This document shows positions 1 through 9,644 of a stretch of DNA of 36,632 nt, piece after piece (positions within the stretch are counted from its first letter, which is position 1; every line of letters starts with the position of its first letter). Under the pieces are notes generated by a model. The model did not search any database, had not been told where the DNA came from, and saw nothing but the letters and a program-made list of their open reading frames with translations. Made by a program: the position numbers and the translations under genes. The DNA comes from Gammaproteobacteria bacterium (lineage in GTDB: Bacteria; Pseudomonadota; Gammaproteobacteria; Competibacterales; Competibacteraceae). Location of the stretch: positions 1 through 36,632 of the forward strand of contig JADLEK010000060.1 in assembly GCA_020846135.1 (NCBI GenBank). The letters are read 5' to 3'.

Positions 1-308
1 ATGCGTCAGTGGCGCAGCAGCGACGCTGCATAACCAATTTTTGGAGTTTTTGCCAGGATTTTATTGATAATTTCCAGCAAAATCAATGCCGGAGACGGGC
101 TAACTTGTTTTTCGACCCCCTAAAAGGGGTTATTTTTTACCCCACAGCGGGGTATATTAACCATTGACGGAATCAATATTGACTACGTTCAATGACATAC
201 ATTAATCCGTAATGGCATAGATTCCCTAAATTTTGGGGAAAGCCTTCTGCGGAAAGAGTCATCAGGCAGGGCAGACAACCACCCACCCTGCCCATTTTCA
301 TCGCATCA
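1..308. other. Intergenic left edge of window
   Basis: No supported gene lies here. The first 33 bases form an open frame ending in TAA at 31-33 that could be the tail of a plus-strand gene entering from the left, but eleven codons are too few to judge. The rest holds short GC hairpins (115-154; an imperfect TTCCC/GGGGAA pair near 222-240; a GGGCAG/CTGCCC pair near 268-292) typical of a region between gene ends. The 3' end of mutB faces this stretch. Confidence 0.5.
115..154 (+). terminator. Probable rho-independent terminator with a second hairpin
   Basis: ACCCC (115-119) pairs with GGGGT (126-130) around a CTAAAA loop, followed by TATTTTTT (131-138), which suits a plus-strand terminator for a gene left of the window. 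A second perfect 6-bp hairpin, TACCCC (138-143) with GGGGTA (149-154), follows at once. The first stem is only 5 bp, so strength is uncertain. Confidence 0.45.
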
Positions 309-2489
309 TTACGCAGCCAGTCGCTCGTTCAACTCGACGATGACCTTCTGGGCGGCGACCGGAATTACCGTGCCGGGGCCAAAGATCGCCGCAGCGCCAT
401 TGGCCTTGAGGAACTCGTAATCCTGGGCGGGAATCACGCCGCCAATGACCACCATGATGTCCTCGCGACCCAGTTTTTTCAGTTCCCCGATCAGTTGCGG
501 CAACAGGGTTTTATGCCCGGCGGCTAGCGAACTCATCCCAACCACATGGACATCATTTTCCACCGCTTGCCGGGCGACTTCTTCCGGGGTCTGGAACAGT
601 GCGCCGATGTCCACATCGAAGCCGAGATCGGCAAAGGCGGTGGCAATGACCTTGGCGCCCCGGTCGTGGCCGTCCTGGCCGAGTTTGGCGACCAGAATGC
701 GGGGGCGACGGCCTTCCCGTTTCTCGAAGTCGTCGGCCATCTCCCGCACCCGGGCGATTTCCTGGACATCGCTGAACTCGCTGCTGTACACCCCGGAAAT
801 GGCGCGAATAATCGCCTTGTGCCGTCCGAACACCTTCTCCATGGCGTCGGAGATTTCGCCGAGACTGGCGCGGGCGCGGGCCGCTTCAACCGCCTTCTCC
901 AGCAGATTCCCGGTCCCAGCTTGAGCGGCTTCGGTAATCGCCGTCAGACAGGCCTTGACCTTGGCTTCATCGCGATTGGCCCGCAGTTTTTGCAGCCGCT
1001 GCACCTGCGCCTCGCGCACCGCGGTATTGTCGATGCTGAGAATATCCAGCCGATCTTCCTTAGCCAGCCGGTATTTATTGACGCCGACGATGGTTTCCCG
1101 CCCGGAGTCAATGTGCGCCTGCCGCCGCGCCGCCGCTTCCTCAATCCGCATCTTGGGCAGGCCGGTTTCAATCGCCTTGGTCATCCCGCCCAGACTTTCC
1201 ACTTCCTGAATGTGGCCCCAGGCCCGTTTGACCAGTTCATTGGTCAGCGCCTCGACGAAATAAGAACCGCCCCACGGATCAATCACTTTGCAGATGCCGG
1301 TTTCATCCTGCAAATACAACTGGGTATTGCGCGCGATCCGGGCTGAAAAATCAGTAGGCAGGGCAATCGCTTCATCCAGCGCATTAGTATGCAAGGACTG
1401 GGTATGGCCCAGCGCCGCCGCCATCGCTTCCATGCAGGTGCGGGCGACGTTATTGAATGGATCCTGTTCAGTCAGACTCCAGCCGGAAGTCTGGCTGTGA
1501 GTCCGCAATGCCATCGACTTTTCATTCTTCGGATTGAACTGCTTGATAATTTTCGCCCACAGCAGTCGCCCGGCCCGCATTTTGGCGACTTCCATGAAGT
1601 AGTTCATTCCAATCGCCCAGAAGAACGACAAGCGGGGGGCGAAAGTATCGATATCCATTCCGGCCTTGACCCCGGTGCGGACATATTCCAGCCCGTCGGC
1701 CAGGGTATAACCGAGTTCCAGATCGGCTGTCGCGCCGGCTTCCTGCATGTGATAGCCGGAGATTGAAATGCTGTTGAACTTCGGCATTTCCTTGGAGGTG
1801 TAGGAGAAGATGTCGCCAATAATCCGAATCGACGGATCCGGCGGGTAAATATAGGTATTGCGCACCATGTACTCTTTCAGAATGTCATTCTGAATGGTGC
1901 CGGTAAGTTTATCGTGGGGAACGCCCTGTTCTTCAGCAGCGACGATGTAAAACGCCAGGACCGGCAACACCGCGCCGTTCATGGTCATGGACACCGACAT
2001 TTGGTTCAGCGGGATGCTGTTAAACAGGATTTCCATATCGAGAATCGAGTCAATCGCCACTCCGGCCTTGCCGACATCGCCGACCACGCGGGGATGATCG
2101 GAGTCATAGCCGCGATGGGTCGCCAAGTCAAAGGCAATCGACAGGCCCTTTTGCCCGGCGGCCAGATTGCGGCGATAGAAAGCGTTGCTTTCCTCGGCGG
2201 TGGAGAATCCGGCGTATTGGCGCACCGTCCACGGCTGGGCGACATACATGGTCGGATACGGGCCGCGCAGGAACGGCGGCACTCCAGCGGTATAACCCAG
2301 ATGCTTTAAACCCTTGAGATCTTCCTCGGTATACAGCGGCTTGACATCAATCAGCTCCATCGTCGCTGAAACCAGTTGCTCCAGGGTCTTGCCGGTGGAC
2401 TTCTCGACCGCCGCTTGCCATTCCGCAAAGCTGGGCTTGGGGAAATCCACGTCATAAGCCATCGTGGTGAAATCGGGTGACTTGCTCAT
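309..2489 (-). CDS. mutB: Methylmalonyl-CoA mutase large (catalytic, B12-binding) subunit
   Basis: Catalyses the adenosylcobalamin-dependent interconversion of succinyl-CoA and (R)-methylmalonyl-CoA in the cytoplasm. The 726-residue product has the usual length: an N-terminal TIM barrel for the CoA ester (about residues 30-560, with the family-typical [20 protein letters not shown] start) and a C-terminal cobalamin domain with the base-off/His-on motif GQDGHDRG, His about 608. I chose the ATG at 2489 because it overlaps the mutA stop by four bases (ATGA); a longer frame to 2537 would lie inside mutA. mutA and mutB are thus translationally coupled, as in two-subunit mutases of Propionibacterium type. 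No MeaB-type chaperone GTPase is in the window. With fumarate reductase 20 kb away it fits a succinate-to-propionyl-CoA route. Identification is firm; direction of flux is inference. Confidence 0.97.
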   Translation of the reverse strand: MSKSPDFTTMAYDVDFPKPSFAEWQAAVEKSTGKTLEQLVSATMELIDVKPLYTEEDLKGLKHLGYTAGVPPFLRGPYPTMYVAQPWTVRQYAGFSTAEESNAFYRRNLAAGQKGLSIAFDLATHRGYDSDHPRVVGDVGKAGVAIDSILDMEILFNSIPLNQMSVSMTMNGAVLPVLAFYIVAAEEQGVPHDKLTGTIQNDILKEYMVRNTYIYPPDPSIRIIGDIFSYTSKEMPKFNSISISGYHMQEAGATADLELGYTLADGLEYVRTGVKAGMDIDTFAPRLSFFWAIGMNYFMEVAKMRAGRLLWAKIIKQFNPKNEKSMALRTHSQTSGWSLTEQDPFNNVARTCMEAMAAALGHTQSLHTNALDEAIALPTDFSARIARNTQLYLQDETGICKVIDPWGGSYFVEALTNELVKRAWGHIQEVESLGGMTKAIETGLPKMRIEEAAARRQAHIDSGRETIVGVNKYRLAKEDRLDILSIDNTAVREAQVQRLQKLRANRDEAKVKACLTAITEAAQAGTGNLLEKAVEAARARASLGEISDAMEKVFGRHKAIIRAISGVYSSEFSDVQEIARVREMADDFEKREGRRPRILVAKLGQDGHDRGAKVIATAFADLGFDVDIGALFQTPEEVARQAVENDVHVVGMSSLAAGHKTLLPQLIGELKKLGREDIMVVIGGVIPAQDYEFLKANGAAAIFGPGTVIPVAAQKVIVELNERLAA

Positions 2490-4627
2490 GGGGCGACTCC
2501 CATTTTCTGTTGCAAAGTGGACAGTAATGCCTGGCAATTGGCGCTCACATGAATGAAGTCATCCACGCCGGAGGCTTTGAAGGCGTCAACCTGATCGGTC
2601 GGATAACCAGCCAGTAACACCGTCAGGCCGGGATTGGCCTGCTTGAGCTTTTGCGCCAGCGGCGGGACCAGTTCGGGGTAAGTGGCGTCAGTGGAGCAGA
2701 TCACCACCGCCTTGGCCCCGGAGGCCAGCGCTGCGCTCGCCGCTTCGTCGGCACTGTCAAAACCGGCAGGATAAACGGCGTCAAACCCGCCGACGCCCAG
2801 GAACGCAGCCGCAAAATCGGCGCGGCCCTTGTGCTGGGCCAGCGGCCCCATCGTCGCCAGAAACACCTGCGGGCATTGCCCGGTGCGGGCGGCAAAAGCG
2901 TCTGCGGTTGCCCGCAGCTGCTCAAACGGCGCCGCGCCGCGCTGAGCGCAAATGGCGCTGACCTTGGGGCCAGGCTGGGCACCGGTTCGCGCCGCCTGAG
3001 CGATCTCGCCCAGCGTCGCGCCGGCCAGCGCCGCCTGAATCGCAGCGTCAACTGGTGCGCTGCTTTGGGCCAGTTGCGTCAGCGCCGCTTGCTTCCTGCC
3101 CGCATCGGCAGCAGCACGGAAGGTATTCAGCGCAGTCGCCCGTTCCACCTTGATCGCTGCAACATCAACCGCCGGGGCTTCCAGTCGGGTTTCCTTCGGG
3201 TTCGGGTACATGTTGGTCCCGACGAAAATATCCTTGCGCTTGGCGAGGTTCGCCATCCGTTTGGCTGCCGTATCCGCGACTTGCGCCTGTGGCCAGCCGG
3301 CTTCCAGCGCCTTGCCCATCCCACCCTGCTTCTCGACTTCCTGGAACAAGGCCCAGGTCTCGCGGGCGACGGCATCAGTCAGAGTTTCGACGTACCAGGA
3401 ACCGCCTGCCGGGTCGACGGTGCGGGCCAGATTGCTTTCTTCGCGCAGCACAACGTGGGTGTTGCGGGCGATGCGGCGGGAGAATTCATCCGGGGTGCGG
3501 ACCAGTTCGTCAAACGGCGAGACATGCAGGCTGTCGCAGCCGCCGACCACCGCCGAGAACGCTTCAGTCGTGCCGCGCAGCAGATTGACGTGCGCGTCGC
3601 ACAGGGTCTGATTCCAAGCCGAGGTGCGAGCGTGAACCCGCATTTTCTGCGATTCGGCATTACCGCCGAATGCCGCGACGATCTTGGCCCACAGGACGCG
3701 CGCGGCCCGTAGCCGGGCGATTTCCATGAAGAAGTTGGAGCCGACCGACAGCGAGAAGCGAATGCGGGGCGCGGTGTCGTCAATGCTCAGGCCATGCGCC
3801 TGCATCGTCCGCAGATACTCCACGGCGGTCGCCAGCGCGAAGGCCAGTTCCTGGGTCGTGGATGCGCCGCCGTTGTGGTAGGGGTGGCCCTGGACGGTGA
3901 TGGTCTGTAGGTGTGGCGCATTGGCGGTCGCCCAGCCGGTCAGTTGCGCCATCGCGTCATAGACGCCGGCCAGATCGCGGGGCAGATGCCCGTAGCTCGC
4001 CAAGTGGCCGAGCGGGTCCATGCCGATTGCGCCGCGCAGTTTGGTCAGCGATTTGCCCTGCTGTTGCGCCAGCGCCGCCAGCAGCGCGGTGAAACTCAGG
4101 GCGCTGGTGTTCGCTTGGACGTAGATCGGCGTGACTTCCAGATCAACCCCGGCCAGCGCTTCAGCGAGATCGGCGACGCTGGAGACCGACAGACCGCCTT
4201 TGCCGACTTCATTCGCATCAGCCTGATCGGCATCCACCGCATGCAGGGTGGGGTGATCCAGCACCAGATTGACCGCGGTCTGGCCACGATCCAAATCGGA
4301 CCGCAACGCCGCATTGAACGCAGCCGGGGTTCCGCAGGGAATTTCCTGGGCGACTTCCCAACTGTGGGCGACAAAACCGAGCGGAGTGGTGCTTCGCGCA
4401 TAGGGCGCAAAACCGGGTAAGCCACCCAGATGGGGCAGACCTTCCAGATTTTCCTGCCGGTAAATCGGCTGCAGATCGATGTTTTCGTAAGTTTTGGTGA
4501 TGAGCCGCTTCTCGAACGAGGCGCCCTTGAGGGCTTTTTCAGCGGCCTTGCGCCAGTCGGCGTAAGAAACAGGGGGGAATTCGTCGAACGTCGGGATTGC
4601 CGCGTCCATCTGGGATTGATTGGCCAT
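2486..4627 (-). CDS. mutA: Methylmalonyl-CoA mutase small (non-catalytic) subunit
   Basis: Partner subunit of MutB in the heterodimeric mutase. The 713-residue protein keeps the barrel and the Rossmann-like C-terminal domain, but where the catalytic subunit has DGHDRG this one reads PLAQHKGRA, so it cannot ligate cobalamin through histidine. That loss is standard for the small subunit. The start at 4627 ([10 protein letters not shown]) is preceded by a good GGAGG ribosome site; a longer frame to 4729 runs through the promoter region and is rejected. It is the first gene of a two-gene operon with mutB and is divergent from the VOC/epimerase-like gene at 4814. Confidence 0.96.
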   Translation of the reverse strand: MANQSQMDAAIPTFDEFPPVSYADWRKAAEKALKGASFEKRLITKTYENIDLQPIYRQENLEGLPHLGGLPGFAPYARSTTPLGFVAHSWEVAQEIPCGTPAAFNAALRSDLDRGQTAVNLVLDHPTLHAVDADQADANEVGKGGLSVSSVADLAEALAGVDLEVTPIYVQANTSALSFTALLAALAQQQGKSLTKLRGAIGMDPLGHLASYGHLPRDLAGVYDAMAQLTGWATANAPHLQTITVQGHPYHNGGASTTQELAFALATAVEYLRTMQAHGLSIDDTAPRIRFSLSVGSNFFMEIARLRAARVLWAKIVAAFGGNAESQKMRVHARTSAWNQTLCDAHVNLLRGTTEAFSAVVGGCDSLHVSPFDELVRTPDEFSRRIARNTHVVLREESNLARTVDPAGGSWYVETLTDAVARETWALFQEVEKQGGMGKALEAGWPQAQVADTAAKRMANLAKRKDIFVGTNMYPNPKETRLEAPAVDVAAIKVERATALNTFRAAADAGRKQAALTQLAQSSAPVDAAIQAALAGATLGEIAQAARTGAQPGPKVSAICAQRGAAPFEQLRATADAFAARTGQCPQVFLATMGPLAQHKGRADFAAAFLGVGGFDAVYPAGFDSADEAASAALASGAKAVVICSTDATYPELVPPLAQKLKQANPGLTVLLAGYPTDQVDAFKASGVDDFIHVSANCQALLSTLQQKMGVAP

Positions 4628-4676
4628 GCAGATCCTCCAAAGGAACTGAAACACAAGGGGTTGACGGTACCGCGAA

Positions 4677-4682
4677 AGTATA
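4677..4682 (-). promoter_or_regulatory. Possible -10 box of the mutAB operon
   Basis: TATACT on the minus strand, followed by TTC, about 50 bases upstream of the mutA start. No convincing -35 hexamer is visible at 16-18 bases. The same TATACTTTC string occurs upstream of the fructose-bisphosphate aldolase gene (14528-14533), which slightly supports the call. Confidence 0.3.
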
Positions 4683-4813
4683 ACCGAGATTGGCCTGATT
4701 CCCGACGCTCGGCAGGGGGATGGTTGCAATCATCAACTTGAATGACATACTGAATACAGGCGCTGTCGCCTTCTTCAATTTGAACCGTTATCTGACCCTT
4801 CAGGAGGTTTTTC

Positions 4814-5287
4814 GTGGCTGACCGACCCTTCAAAGTGCTGGGCATCCAGCAAATCGCCATCGGCGGGCTGGACAAGTCCAAGCTCAGCCGGTTGTGGATC
4901 GACACTCTGGGCCTGACCCTGACCGGCAATTTTCGCAGCGAGCGGGAGAATGTGGACGAGGATATCGCCGCGATTGGCTCCGGGCCGTTCAAGGTCGAAG
5001 TAGACCTGATGCAGCCGATCGATCCGGGCAAGGCACCCAAGGTGCATGAGCCGCAACTGAATCATGTCGGGCTGTGGATCGATAATCTGGCGGCGGCGGT
5101 GGAGTGGCTGACCGGGAACGGGATGCGCTTCACGCCCGGCGGGATTCGCAAGGGAGCTGCGGGCTATGATGTGTGCTTCATTCATCCCAAGGGCAACGAT
5201 GCCACGCCGCTTTCCGGTGAGGGCGTATTGATCGAGCTGATTCAGGCCCCGCCGGAAGTCATCGAGGCGTTCGCCAAAATGGCGTAA
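4814..5287 (+). CDS. VOC-family protein, probable methylmalonyl-CoA epimerase relative
   Basis: A 157-residue protein with two beta-alpha-beta-beta-beta modules (about 8-68 and 82-145) of the vicinal-oxygen-chelate fold. The C-terminal HPK...[10 protein letters not shown] stretch matches methylmalonyl-CoA epimerase, and the gene is divergent from mutAB, so epimerising (S)- and (R)-methylmalonyl-CoA is the natural role. Compared with the four metal ligands of the Propionibacterium enzyme (His12, Gln65, His91, Glu141), the equivalents here are Gln13, Asp64, His84 and Glu141: two are changed. It may use an altered metal site or act on another substrate. Start is GTG with a strong AGGAGG site at 4802-4807. 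A glyoxalase-like activity is the main alternative. Confidence 0.75.
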   Translation: MADRPFKVLGIQQIAIGGLDKSKLSRLWIDTLGLTLTGNFRSERENVDEDIAAIGSGPFKVEVDLMQPIDPGKAPKVHEPQLNHVGLWIDNLAAAVEWLTGNGMRFTPGGIRKGAAGYDVCFIHPKGNDATPLSGEGVLIELIQAPPEVIEAFAKMA

Positions 5288-5303
5288 GCGCCGGCCTGGT
5301 TAA

Positions 5304-5336
5304 GATCGTTATTTCCTGCCGACGCGGGAATGATCG
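5304..5336. repeat. Imperfect REP-like hairpin
   Basis: GATC at 5304-5307 pairs with GATC at 5332-5335, enclosing a C-rich arm and a GCGGGAATG arm. It resembles the hairpin downstream of prfB (15806-15833); both are variants of a CGTCATTCCCGC-type palindrome that I remember as common between proteobacterial genes. Confidence 0.45.
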
Positions 5337-5347
5337 CCATCGAAAAT

Positions 5348-5383
5348 CCTTCTCCCGCAAATTCCGTGGGAGAGGGATTTTTT
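5348..5383. terminator. Bidirectional rho-independent terminator
   Basis: CCTTCTCCC (5348-5356) pairs with GGGAGAGGG (5368-5376, one G-T pair) and is followed by ATTTTTT for the plus-strand epimerase-like gene. In reverse the same stem is followed by ATTTTC, so it can also serve the converging endonuclease V run, whose stop codon is at 5389. Confidence 0.75.
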
Positions 5384-5388
5384 GATGA

Positions 5389-6048
5389 TTACCCTGATGC
5401 CAACCGATGCGCATGGCGCGTCGTTTCCGGCAAGCGGTAGCGAGTGCAGCAGGCCATCACATAGCCAATCGCCGTTTCCAGGCTGATCCGGTGACCGGGC
5501 GAGATGTACAGCGGTTTGATGCCGGGCCGGGTTCGCAGCGCCGCGCCAATGACCTCGCCATCCAGCGATAGCGGCGTCCATGCCCCGCGCTGATCGGGTG
5601 GCTCTTGATGGGTTCCGCACAGGCGAGTCTTGGCAACGCCAATCGCCGGAAGATCCACCAGCAGACCGAGATGGCTGGCAATCCCGAACCGGCGGGGGTG
5701 GGCGATGCCCTGACCGTCGCATAGCAGCAAATCCGGCGGTTCCCGCAGTTGCTCCAAGGCGTCCAGCACTGCCGGAAGTTCGCGGAACGACAGCAGTCCG
5801 GGAATGTACGGAAAGCATGTCGGACGGCGAGCGATGGCGGTTTCCAGCAGATCCAGTTCGGGAAACCGCAGGACGGCAATCGCAGCGCGGGTTACGGTTC
5901 CCGTCGCCTCAAATCCCACATCGACTCCGGCCACCCGTCGTACCGGCCCCAACTGATCCGTCAGCATCACATGCGGGCGCAATTCCCGCTGTACTGCAAT
6001 CGCTTCGGCGGGGCTGAGCGTCCAGGAGTGGGAAAAGCAGGCGTTCAT
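5389..6048 (-). CDS. nfi: Endonuclease V (deoxyinosine 3' endonuclease)
   Basis: Repair nuclease that nicks DNA at the second phosphodiester bond 3' to deoxyinosine, starting repair of deaminated adenine. The 219-residue product is of normal length and carries all family blocks: AGVDVGF with Asp43, [12 protein letters not shown] with Glu90, [19 protein letters not shown] with Asp111, and a C-terminal [10 protein letters not shown]. Asp43, Glu90 and Asp111 line up with the metal-binding triad of the Thermotoga enzyme. It is the last gene of a minus-strand run (CYTH protein, L,D-transpeptidase, nfi), only 6 bases after the transpeptidase stop. The functional link to its neighbours is not obvious. 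Confidence 0.95.
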   Translation of the reverse strand: MNACFSHSWTLSPAEAIAVQRELRPHVMLTDQLGPVRRVAGVDVGFEATGTVTRAAIAVLRFPELDLLETAIARRPTCFPYIPGLLSFRELPAVLDALEQLREPPDLLLCDGQGIAHPRRFGIASHLGLLVDLPAIGVAKTRLCGTHQEPPDQRGAWTPLSLDGEVIGAALRTRPGIKPLYISPGHRISLETAIGYVMACCTRYRLPETTRHAHRLASG

Positions 6049-6054
6049 GGCGAG

Positions 6055-6549
6055 CTACTCGCCATGACTGGCGATGAAAATTCGATCGCCTGCCGCCACC
6101 CGATCAAACAGATCCAGCAGTTCCTGATGACCCATACGGATGCAGCCATGCGAAAGCGGAACGCCCAGCGGCGCGTCATCCGGGCAACCATGGATATAGA
6201 TGAAACGGCGCAAAGTATCGCAGTCGCCGCCGCGATTGAAACCCGATTCCAGTCCGGTCAACCACAGAATCCGGGTCAGAATCCAGTCCCGCTCCGGGTA
6301 ACGGGTCGCCAGTTCCGGGCTGTAGATCTCGCCGGTTGGCCGGCGTCTGACAAACACCGCGTTTAAAGGCGATCCGGCGCCGATCTTGATCCGGATCCGG
6401 TGCCAGCCGCGCGGGGTACAGCCACTGCCGCGCCGTTCGCCCGGACCGTTACGGGCGGTCGACACCGGATAGACCCGCACCGTTTTGCCACTTTCCAGCA
6501 GCGTCAGTTGCTGGCGAGCGATGCTGATCCGAATCAGCCGCTCGCTCAT
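6055..6549 (-). CDS. L,D-transpeptidase family protein (YkuD domain)
   Basis: A 164-residue protein consisting almost only of a YkuD catalytic domain, with the signature HGCPDDAPLGVPLSHGCIRM holding the catalytic cysteine and its histidine. Such enzymes form 3-3 peptidoglycan cross-links or attach lipoproteins to the wall, which requires export. Here the N-terminus (MSERLIRISIARQQLTLLES) starts straight into the first YkuD strand and shows no signal peptide, a common trait of this short subfamily. Its ATG overlaps the stop of the upstream CYTH gene by four bases. Function in the cell is uncertain because of the missing export signal. Confidence 0.85.
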   Translation of the reverse strand: MSERLIRISIARQQLTLLESGKTVRVYPVSTARNGPGERRGSGCTPRGWHRIRIKIGAGSPLNAVFVRRRPTGEIYSPELATRYPERDWILTRILWLTGLESGFNRGGDCDTLRRFIYIHGCPDDAPLGVPLSHGCIRMGHQELLDLFDRVAAGDRIFIASHGE

Positions 6550-7016
6550 GACCAGGTCGGGTAGGGGTGGCGGGCCAGTTGCGAGTTGTAGTAGCGGTGG
6601 TCGTGCGACACCTCCTCGCCCAGCCAGTCAGGCCGTGCAAACGGTTCATCGGGGCGGCTCAGCTCCAGTTCGGCGACGATCAGCCCCGCGTTAGCACCCG
6701 CAAATTCGTCAATTTCCCAGCAATGGCCGCCGAACTGGACGAGGTGGCGAGTCTTTTCCAGGAGCGGCTTCTCGCAGAGGGTCTCCAGAATCTCCTCGGC
6801 GTCGGTCAGCGGAATCGGGTATTCATACTCGCTGCGCTGGATGCCCAGCGTGCCGCTCTTGATGTTCAGAAAGCCCTGCCCAGCGGCGATCCGCACCCGC
6901 ACTGAACTACGGGCATCGCTGGTCAGATAGCCCTGGCGCATGACCAGCGACCGATGGACGGCTTCACGCCAGCGCTCATCGCGGACCAGAAATTTATGTT
7001 CGATTTCGGTAGCCAT
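6546..7016 (-). CDS. CYTH domain protein (triphosphate-binding tunnel fold)
   Basis: A 156-residue single-domain protein beginning MATEIEHKFLV, which contains the ExExK signature of the CYTH superfamily, followed by alternating charged strands (RVRIA, KSGT, EYEYPI, LVQFGG, WEIDEFAG, IVAELELS) as expected for the eight-stranded tunnel that binds triphosphates and metal ions. Family members are inorganic triphosphatases, thiamine triphosphatases or class IV adenylate cyclases; short bacterial ones like this are most often triphosphatases. It heads the run with the L,D-transpeptidase and nfi genes (4-base overlap). Substrate cannot be read from the sequence. Confidence 0.88.
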   Translation of the reverse strand: MATEIEHKFLVRDERWREAVHRSLVMRQGYLTSDARSSVRVRIAAGQGFLNIKSGTLGIQRSEYEYPIPLTDAEEILETLCEKPLLEKTRHLVQFGGHCWEIDEFAGANAGLIVAELELSRPDEPFARPDWLGEEVSHDHRYYNSQLARHPYPTWS

Positions 7017-7125
7017 GCCTGCTCCAGATTAAGCAGATTTTGTACGGAACCGGGGCGATGAAACACCCGGCGTTGTGTATGCTTTGCACCATCCAGAATA
7101 GCCCATTGCTCTACGGGAGAACCGC

Positions 7126-7497
7126 ATGATGCGCGACATCCAGCTTGACCCGTTGCTGCTGCTTGATGATGAAATCATCGCCGAATTACGGGAGGTGATG
7201 GAAGAGGAGTTCGCCGATTTGATCAGCGCGTTCCTGAATGATTTGCCGGTTCAGCTTGATAGTTTACAAGTCGCTATTACCGCAGGCGTCGCCGCCGATG
7301 TTTACCAGATCGCCCACAAGCTCAAGTCCAGCTGCGGCAGCATCGGCGCGGCCCAGTTGGCGGAACGGGTCCGACAGTTGGAGCAGGCCGGGCGGCAGAA
7401 TGCACTGGACGGAACGGCGGCATTGCTGGCAGAAACGCGCAGTGTTACCCAGGCGACCACCGTTCGGCTTACCGCCGAGGTGGGCCGCGCTGGCTAA
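7126..7497 (+). CDS. Stand-alone histidine phosphotransfer (Hpt) protein
   Basis: A 123-residue all-helical protein with the Hpt signature AHKLKSSCGSIGA; His64 is the expected phospho-accepting residue. Hpt proteins carry phosphoryl groups between the receiver domain of a hybrid kinase and a response regulator. No kinase or regulator is adjacent. The only hybrid kinase in the window (15886-18576) ends in two receiver domains and has no Hpt domain of its own, so this protein could serve it, but that is speculation. The start could be either of two successive ATG codons (7126 or 7129), following a GGGAG site. Confidence 0.85.
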   Translation: MMRDIQLDPLLLLDDEIIAELREVMEEEFADLISAFLNDLPVQLDSLQVAITAGVAADVYQIAHKLKSSCGSIGAAQLAERVRQLEQAGRQNALDGTAALLAETRSVTQATTVRLTAEVGRAG

Positions 7498-7533
7498 ATT
7501 GGCCAAACTCACCGGGATTGCAATGGGTCCCGT

Positions 7534-8379
7534 TCAGTCCGCCATCAGAAACGGCTCCAGCCACCGGGCGCAGTTTTCTGGGTCTTCCAGATGCGGATGG
7601 TGACCGCCGGGGATGATTTTGACGGTCAGGTGGGCGACACGGGCATAGCGATTCTGCATATAAGCACGCCTGACCAGATAGCCGGCTTCACCGCACAGCA
7701 GCAGCGCCTGGGCCTGAATCCGCGCCATGTACGCCAGAATTTGCGGCTCGGCCAAATACAGCGGCGAAACAAAACGCAAACGCGGATCGGTGCGCCAGCC
7801 GAAACCGTCGCCGACCGGCTTCACCCCACGCTCCACCAGAATGCTCGCTGCCCGCCACGACAAGCCGCTGGCCTCGCAGCGGGTCTGAATCGCTGCCTCC
7901 AGACTGGGATAGACCGGCAGCCGCTTGCCGGGCAAGGTGTGCATTTGCGCCAACGCCTTGCGAAGATTAGTCGGGCTATCGTCCGGATTGCTGGTCGGTG
8001 GCCCAAAACCCTCAATCGCCGCCAACCGGGTGACGCGCTCCGGCAAGGTGGCGGCGATGAAACTGGCGATGCCGCCGCCAAGCGAGTGACCAAGCAGGGC
8101 GAAGCGTGGCCAACCGAGCGCATCGGCGGCGGCGGCTACATCAGGAATGAAATCGATGAAGTGATAATGATTGCCGGGTGGGCGATGGTCCGAATAGCCA
8201 TGGCCGGTCAGGTCCAGCGCTACCAGTCGGATACCCGGCAATAGCGGCGCTAGGGCGTCGAAACTGGCGGCATTATCGAGCCAGCCGTGCAAGGCCAGCA
8301 CGGGAGCGCCGTCTGGCGGCCCCCAGACCCGCGCCGCCAGCCGCAAATACGGCGTTTGCAACTCCAGTTCTTCAACCAT
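7534..8379 (-). CDS. Alpha/beta-fold hydrolase
   Basis: A 281-residue serine hydrolase of the MEST/SERHL-like alpha/beta-fold type. Visible features: LALHGWLDNAASF (oxyanion HG motif, residues 28-40), LDLTGHGYSDH, nucleophile elbow GHSLGG with Ser99, and the C-terminal catalytic histidine in PGGHHPHLE (about 260). No signal peptide, so cytoplasmic. It is the last gene of the minus-strand run ubiC-ubiA-ABM protein-hydrolase, 22 bases after the ABM gene. Substrate is unknown; an ester or lactone is likely for this fold, and a link to quinone synthesis is only suggested by position. Confidence 0.88.
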   Translation of the reverse strand: MVEELELQTPYLRLAARVWGPPDGAPVLALHGWLDNAASFDALAPLLPGIRLVALDLTGHGYSDHRPPGNHYHFIDFIPDVAAAADALGWPRFALLGHSLGGGIASFIAATLPERVTRLAAIEGFGPPTSNPDDSPTNLRKALAQMHTLPGKRLPVYPSLEAAIQTRCEASGLSWRAASILVERGVKPVGDGFGWRTDPRLRFVSPLYLAEPQILAYMARIQAQALLLCGEAGYLVRRAYMQNRYARVAHLTVKIIPGGHHPHLEDPENCARWLEPFLMAD

Positions 8380-8390
8380 GGTCCGTGTCA

Positions 8391-8414
8391 GCCTTTAGCC
8401 TTTAGCTTTTAGCC
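8391..8414. repeat. Short tandem repeat between hydrolase and ABM genes
   Basis: Three near-copies of a TTTAGCC/TTTAGCT unit of 7-8 bases, overlapping the ABM gene stop codon. It looks like a small slippage-type repeat; no function is apparent. Confidence 0.4.
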
Positions 8415-8692
8415 TCGGTGTATTTCACGCTACTGCGCGGTTCCGCCATCATCTCGACCACTGCATCCCGCCATTGAGCATAGTGAGCAGTTTCCTTGTG
8501 CCGGGCGGGCGCATCGGCATCGCGGTAGACCTCGACCAGCACAAAGCGGGTCGGGTCATCAGTCTGCTGAATCACGTCGAACCGTGCGACCCCCGGCTCC
8601 TGGAGGCTGTGTCGAGCATTTTCCAGCGAAGCCGCCGTGAACGCCTCAACACAGTCCGGTTTGACGTGAACGAAAACATGAACGATCAGCAT
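8402..8692 (-). CDS. Antibiotic biosynthesis monooxygenase (ABM) domain protein
   Basis: A 96-residue protein with the dimeric ferredoxin-like ABM fold: strand [12 protein letters not shown], helix around residues 15-30, [22 protein letters not shown], then [14 protein letters not shown]. It resembles YgiN (quinol monooxygenase) and LsrG (autoinducer-2 degradation) in length and pattern. Lying directly behind ubiA and ubiC, a role acting on quinols or aromatic intermediates is possible but is inference from position. Start ATG at 8692 has a GGGAG site; the gap to ubiA is 22 bases. Confidence 0.82.
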   Translation of the reverse strand: MLIVHVFVHVKPDCVEAFTAASLENARHSLQEPGVARFDVIQQTDDPTRFVLVEVYRDADAPARHKETAHYAQWRDAVVEMMAEPRSSVKYTEAKS

Positions 8693-8714
8693 GGCTTATG
8701 CTCCCAATGAAGGT

Positions 8715-9596
8715 TCAGGCGACGCTCTTGGGCAGAAAATCCAGCAGCAATCCGCAGAAAATCGTCAGCCCGAAGGGATGGTTATTGAGAAAGGCTTTGA
8801 AACACGCTTCCGGCTTGCGGTCGCGAATCAGGTATTGCTGATAGAGCGCCAGCCAACCCGCGACCAACAGGCCGAGATAGTAAAATCCGCCGCGTCCAGT
8901 CAGCAGCCCGATTCCAATCAGCAAAAACAGGAGCATCAGTTGCAGATAGCCAATAATCCGCTTGTCCCAGTCGCCAAAACGAATCGCGGTCGACTTCAGG
9001 CCGATCTTGAGATCGTCTTCCCGATCGACCATCGCGTACTCGGTATCGTAGATCGCCGCCCACAGGATATTGGCGACAAACAGCAGCCAGGCGACCGGCG
9101 GCAGGCTGTCGGTGATGGCGGCATAGGCCATGGGAATCCCCCAGCCAAACGCTGCGCCCAGATGAAATTGCGGGAAATGATGGAAGCGCTTCATCAGCGG
9201 ATAACTGACCGCCAGCGCCAGCCCGACGAGCGAGAGCTGGATGGTCAGCGGGTTCTGGGTCAGCACCAGGGCGAAGGCTAGCAGGCACAGCCCACTGGCG
9301 AGACCCACGGCTTCGCCCAGGCTGACCCGACCCGCAGCCAGTGGCCGGTCGCGGGTGCGGGCCACATGCGGATCAAAGTTGCGGTCAGCGATGTCGTTGA
9401 TGACACACCCGGCCGAGCGCATCAGCACCACACCGAGGACGAACACGATTACGGTTCCCTGCGACGGTTGGCCGTTGCCGGCCAGCCACAGCGCCCACAG
9501 GGTCGCCCACAGCAGCAGATAGATCCCGATGGGCCGGTGCAGGCGCATCAGCAGGGCGTATTCGCGCAGGCGGTTTTCAAAACGATCAATGGTCAT
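8715..9596 (-). CDS. ubiA: 4-hydroxybenzoate polyprenyltransferase
   Basis: Integral membrane prenyltransferase that joins the polyprenyl chain to 4-hydroxybenzoate, the second committed step of ubiquinone synthesis. The 293-residue protein has about eight or nine membrane helices and both aspartate-rich motifs: NDIADRNFDPHVARTRDRPL (first, Mg-diphosphate binding) and DTEYAMVDREDDLKIGLKST (second). It follows ubiC with a 75-base gap, as in Escherichia coli. Because rhodoquinone is made from ubiquinone, this gene is upstream in the same pathway as rquA at 24966. Confidence 0.95.
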   Translation of the reverse strand: MTIDRFENRLREYALLMRLHRPIGIYLLLWATLWALWLAGNGQPSQGTVIVFVLGVVLMRSAGCVINDIADRNFDPHVARTRDRPLAAGRVSLGEAVGLASGLCLLAFALVLTQNPLTIQLSLVGLALAVSYPLMKRFHHFPQFHLGAAFGWGIPMAYAAITDSLPPVAWLLFVANILWAAIYDTEYAMVDREDDLKIGLKSTAIRFGDWDKRIIGYLQLMLLFLLIGIGLLTGRGGFYYLGLLVAGWLALYQQYLIRDRKPEACFKAFLNNHPFGLTIFCGLLLDFLPKSVA

Positions 9597-9644
9597 GGTT
9601 AGAATTAAGGTTAGTTAGAATATGTTGAGGATCAGAGTGAGCGT

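Noticed and set aside
2651..3712. 353-codon plus-strand frame inside mutA
   Set aside because: Antisense shadow of the mutase small subunit.
4096..5040. Minus-strand frame spanning the mutA 5' end and the VOC gene
   Set aside because: It crosses two well-supported genes and the divergent promoter region and has no homology features.
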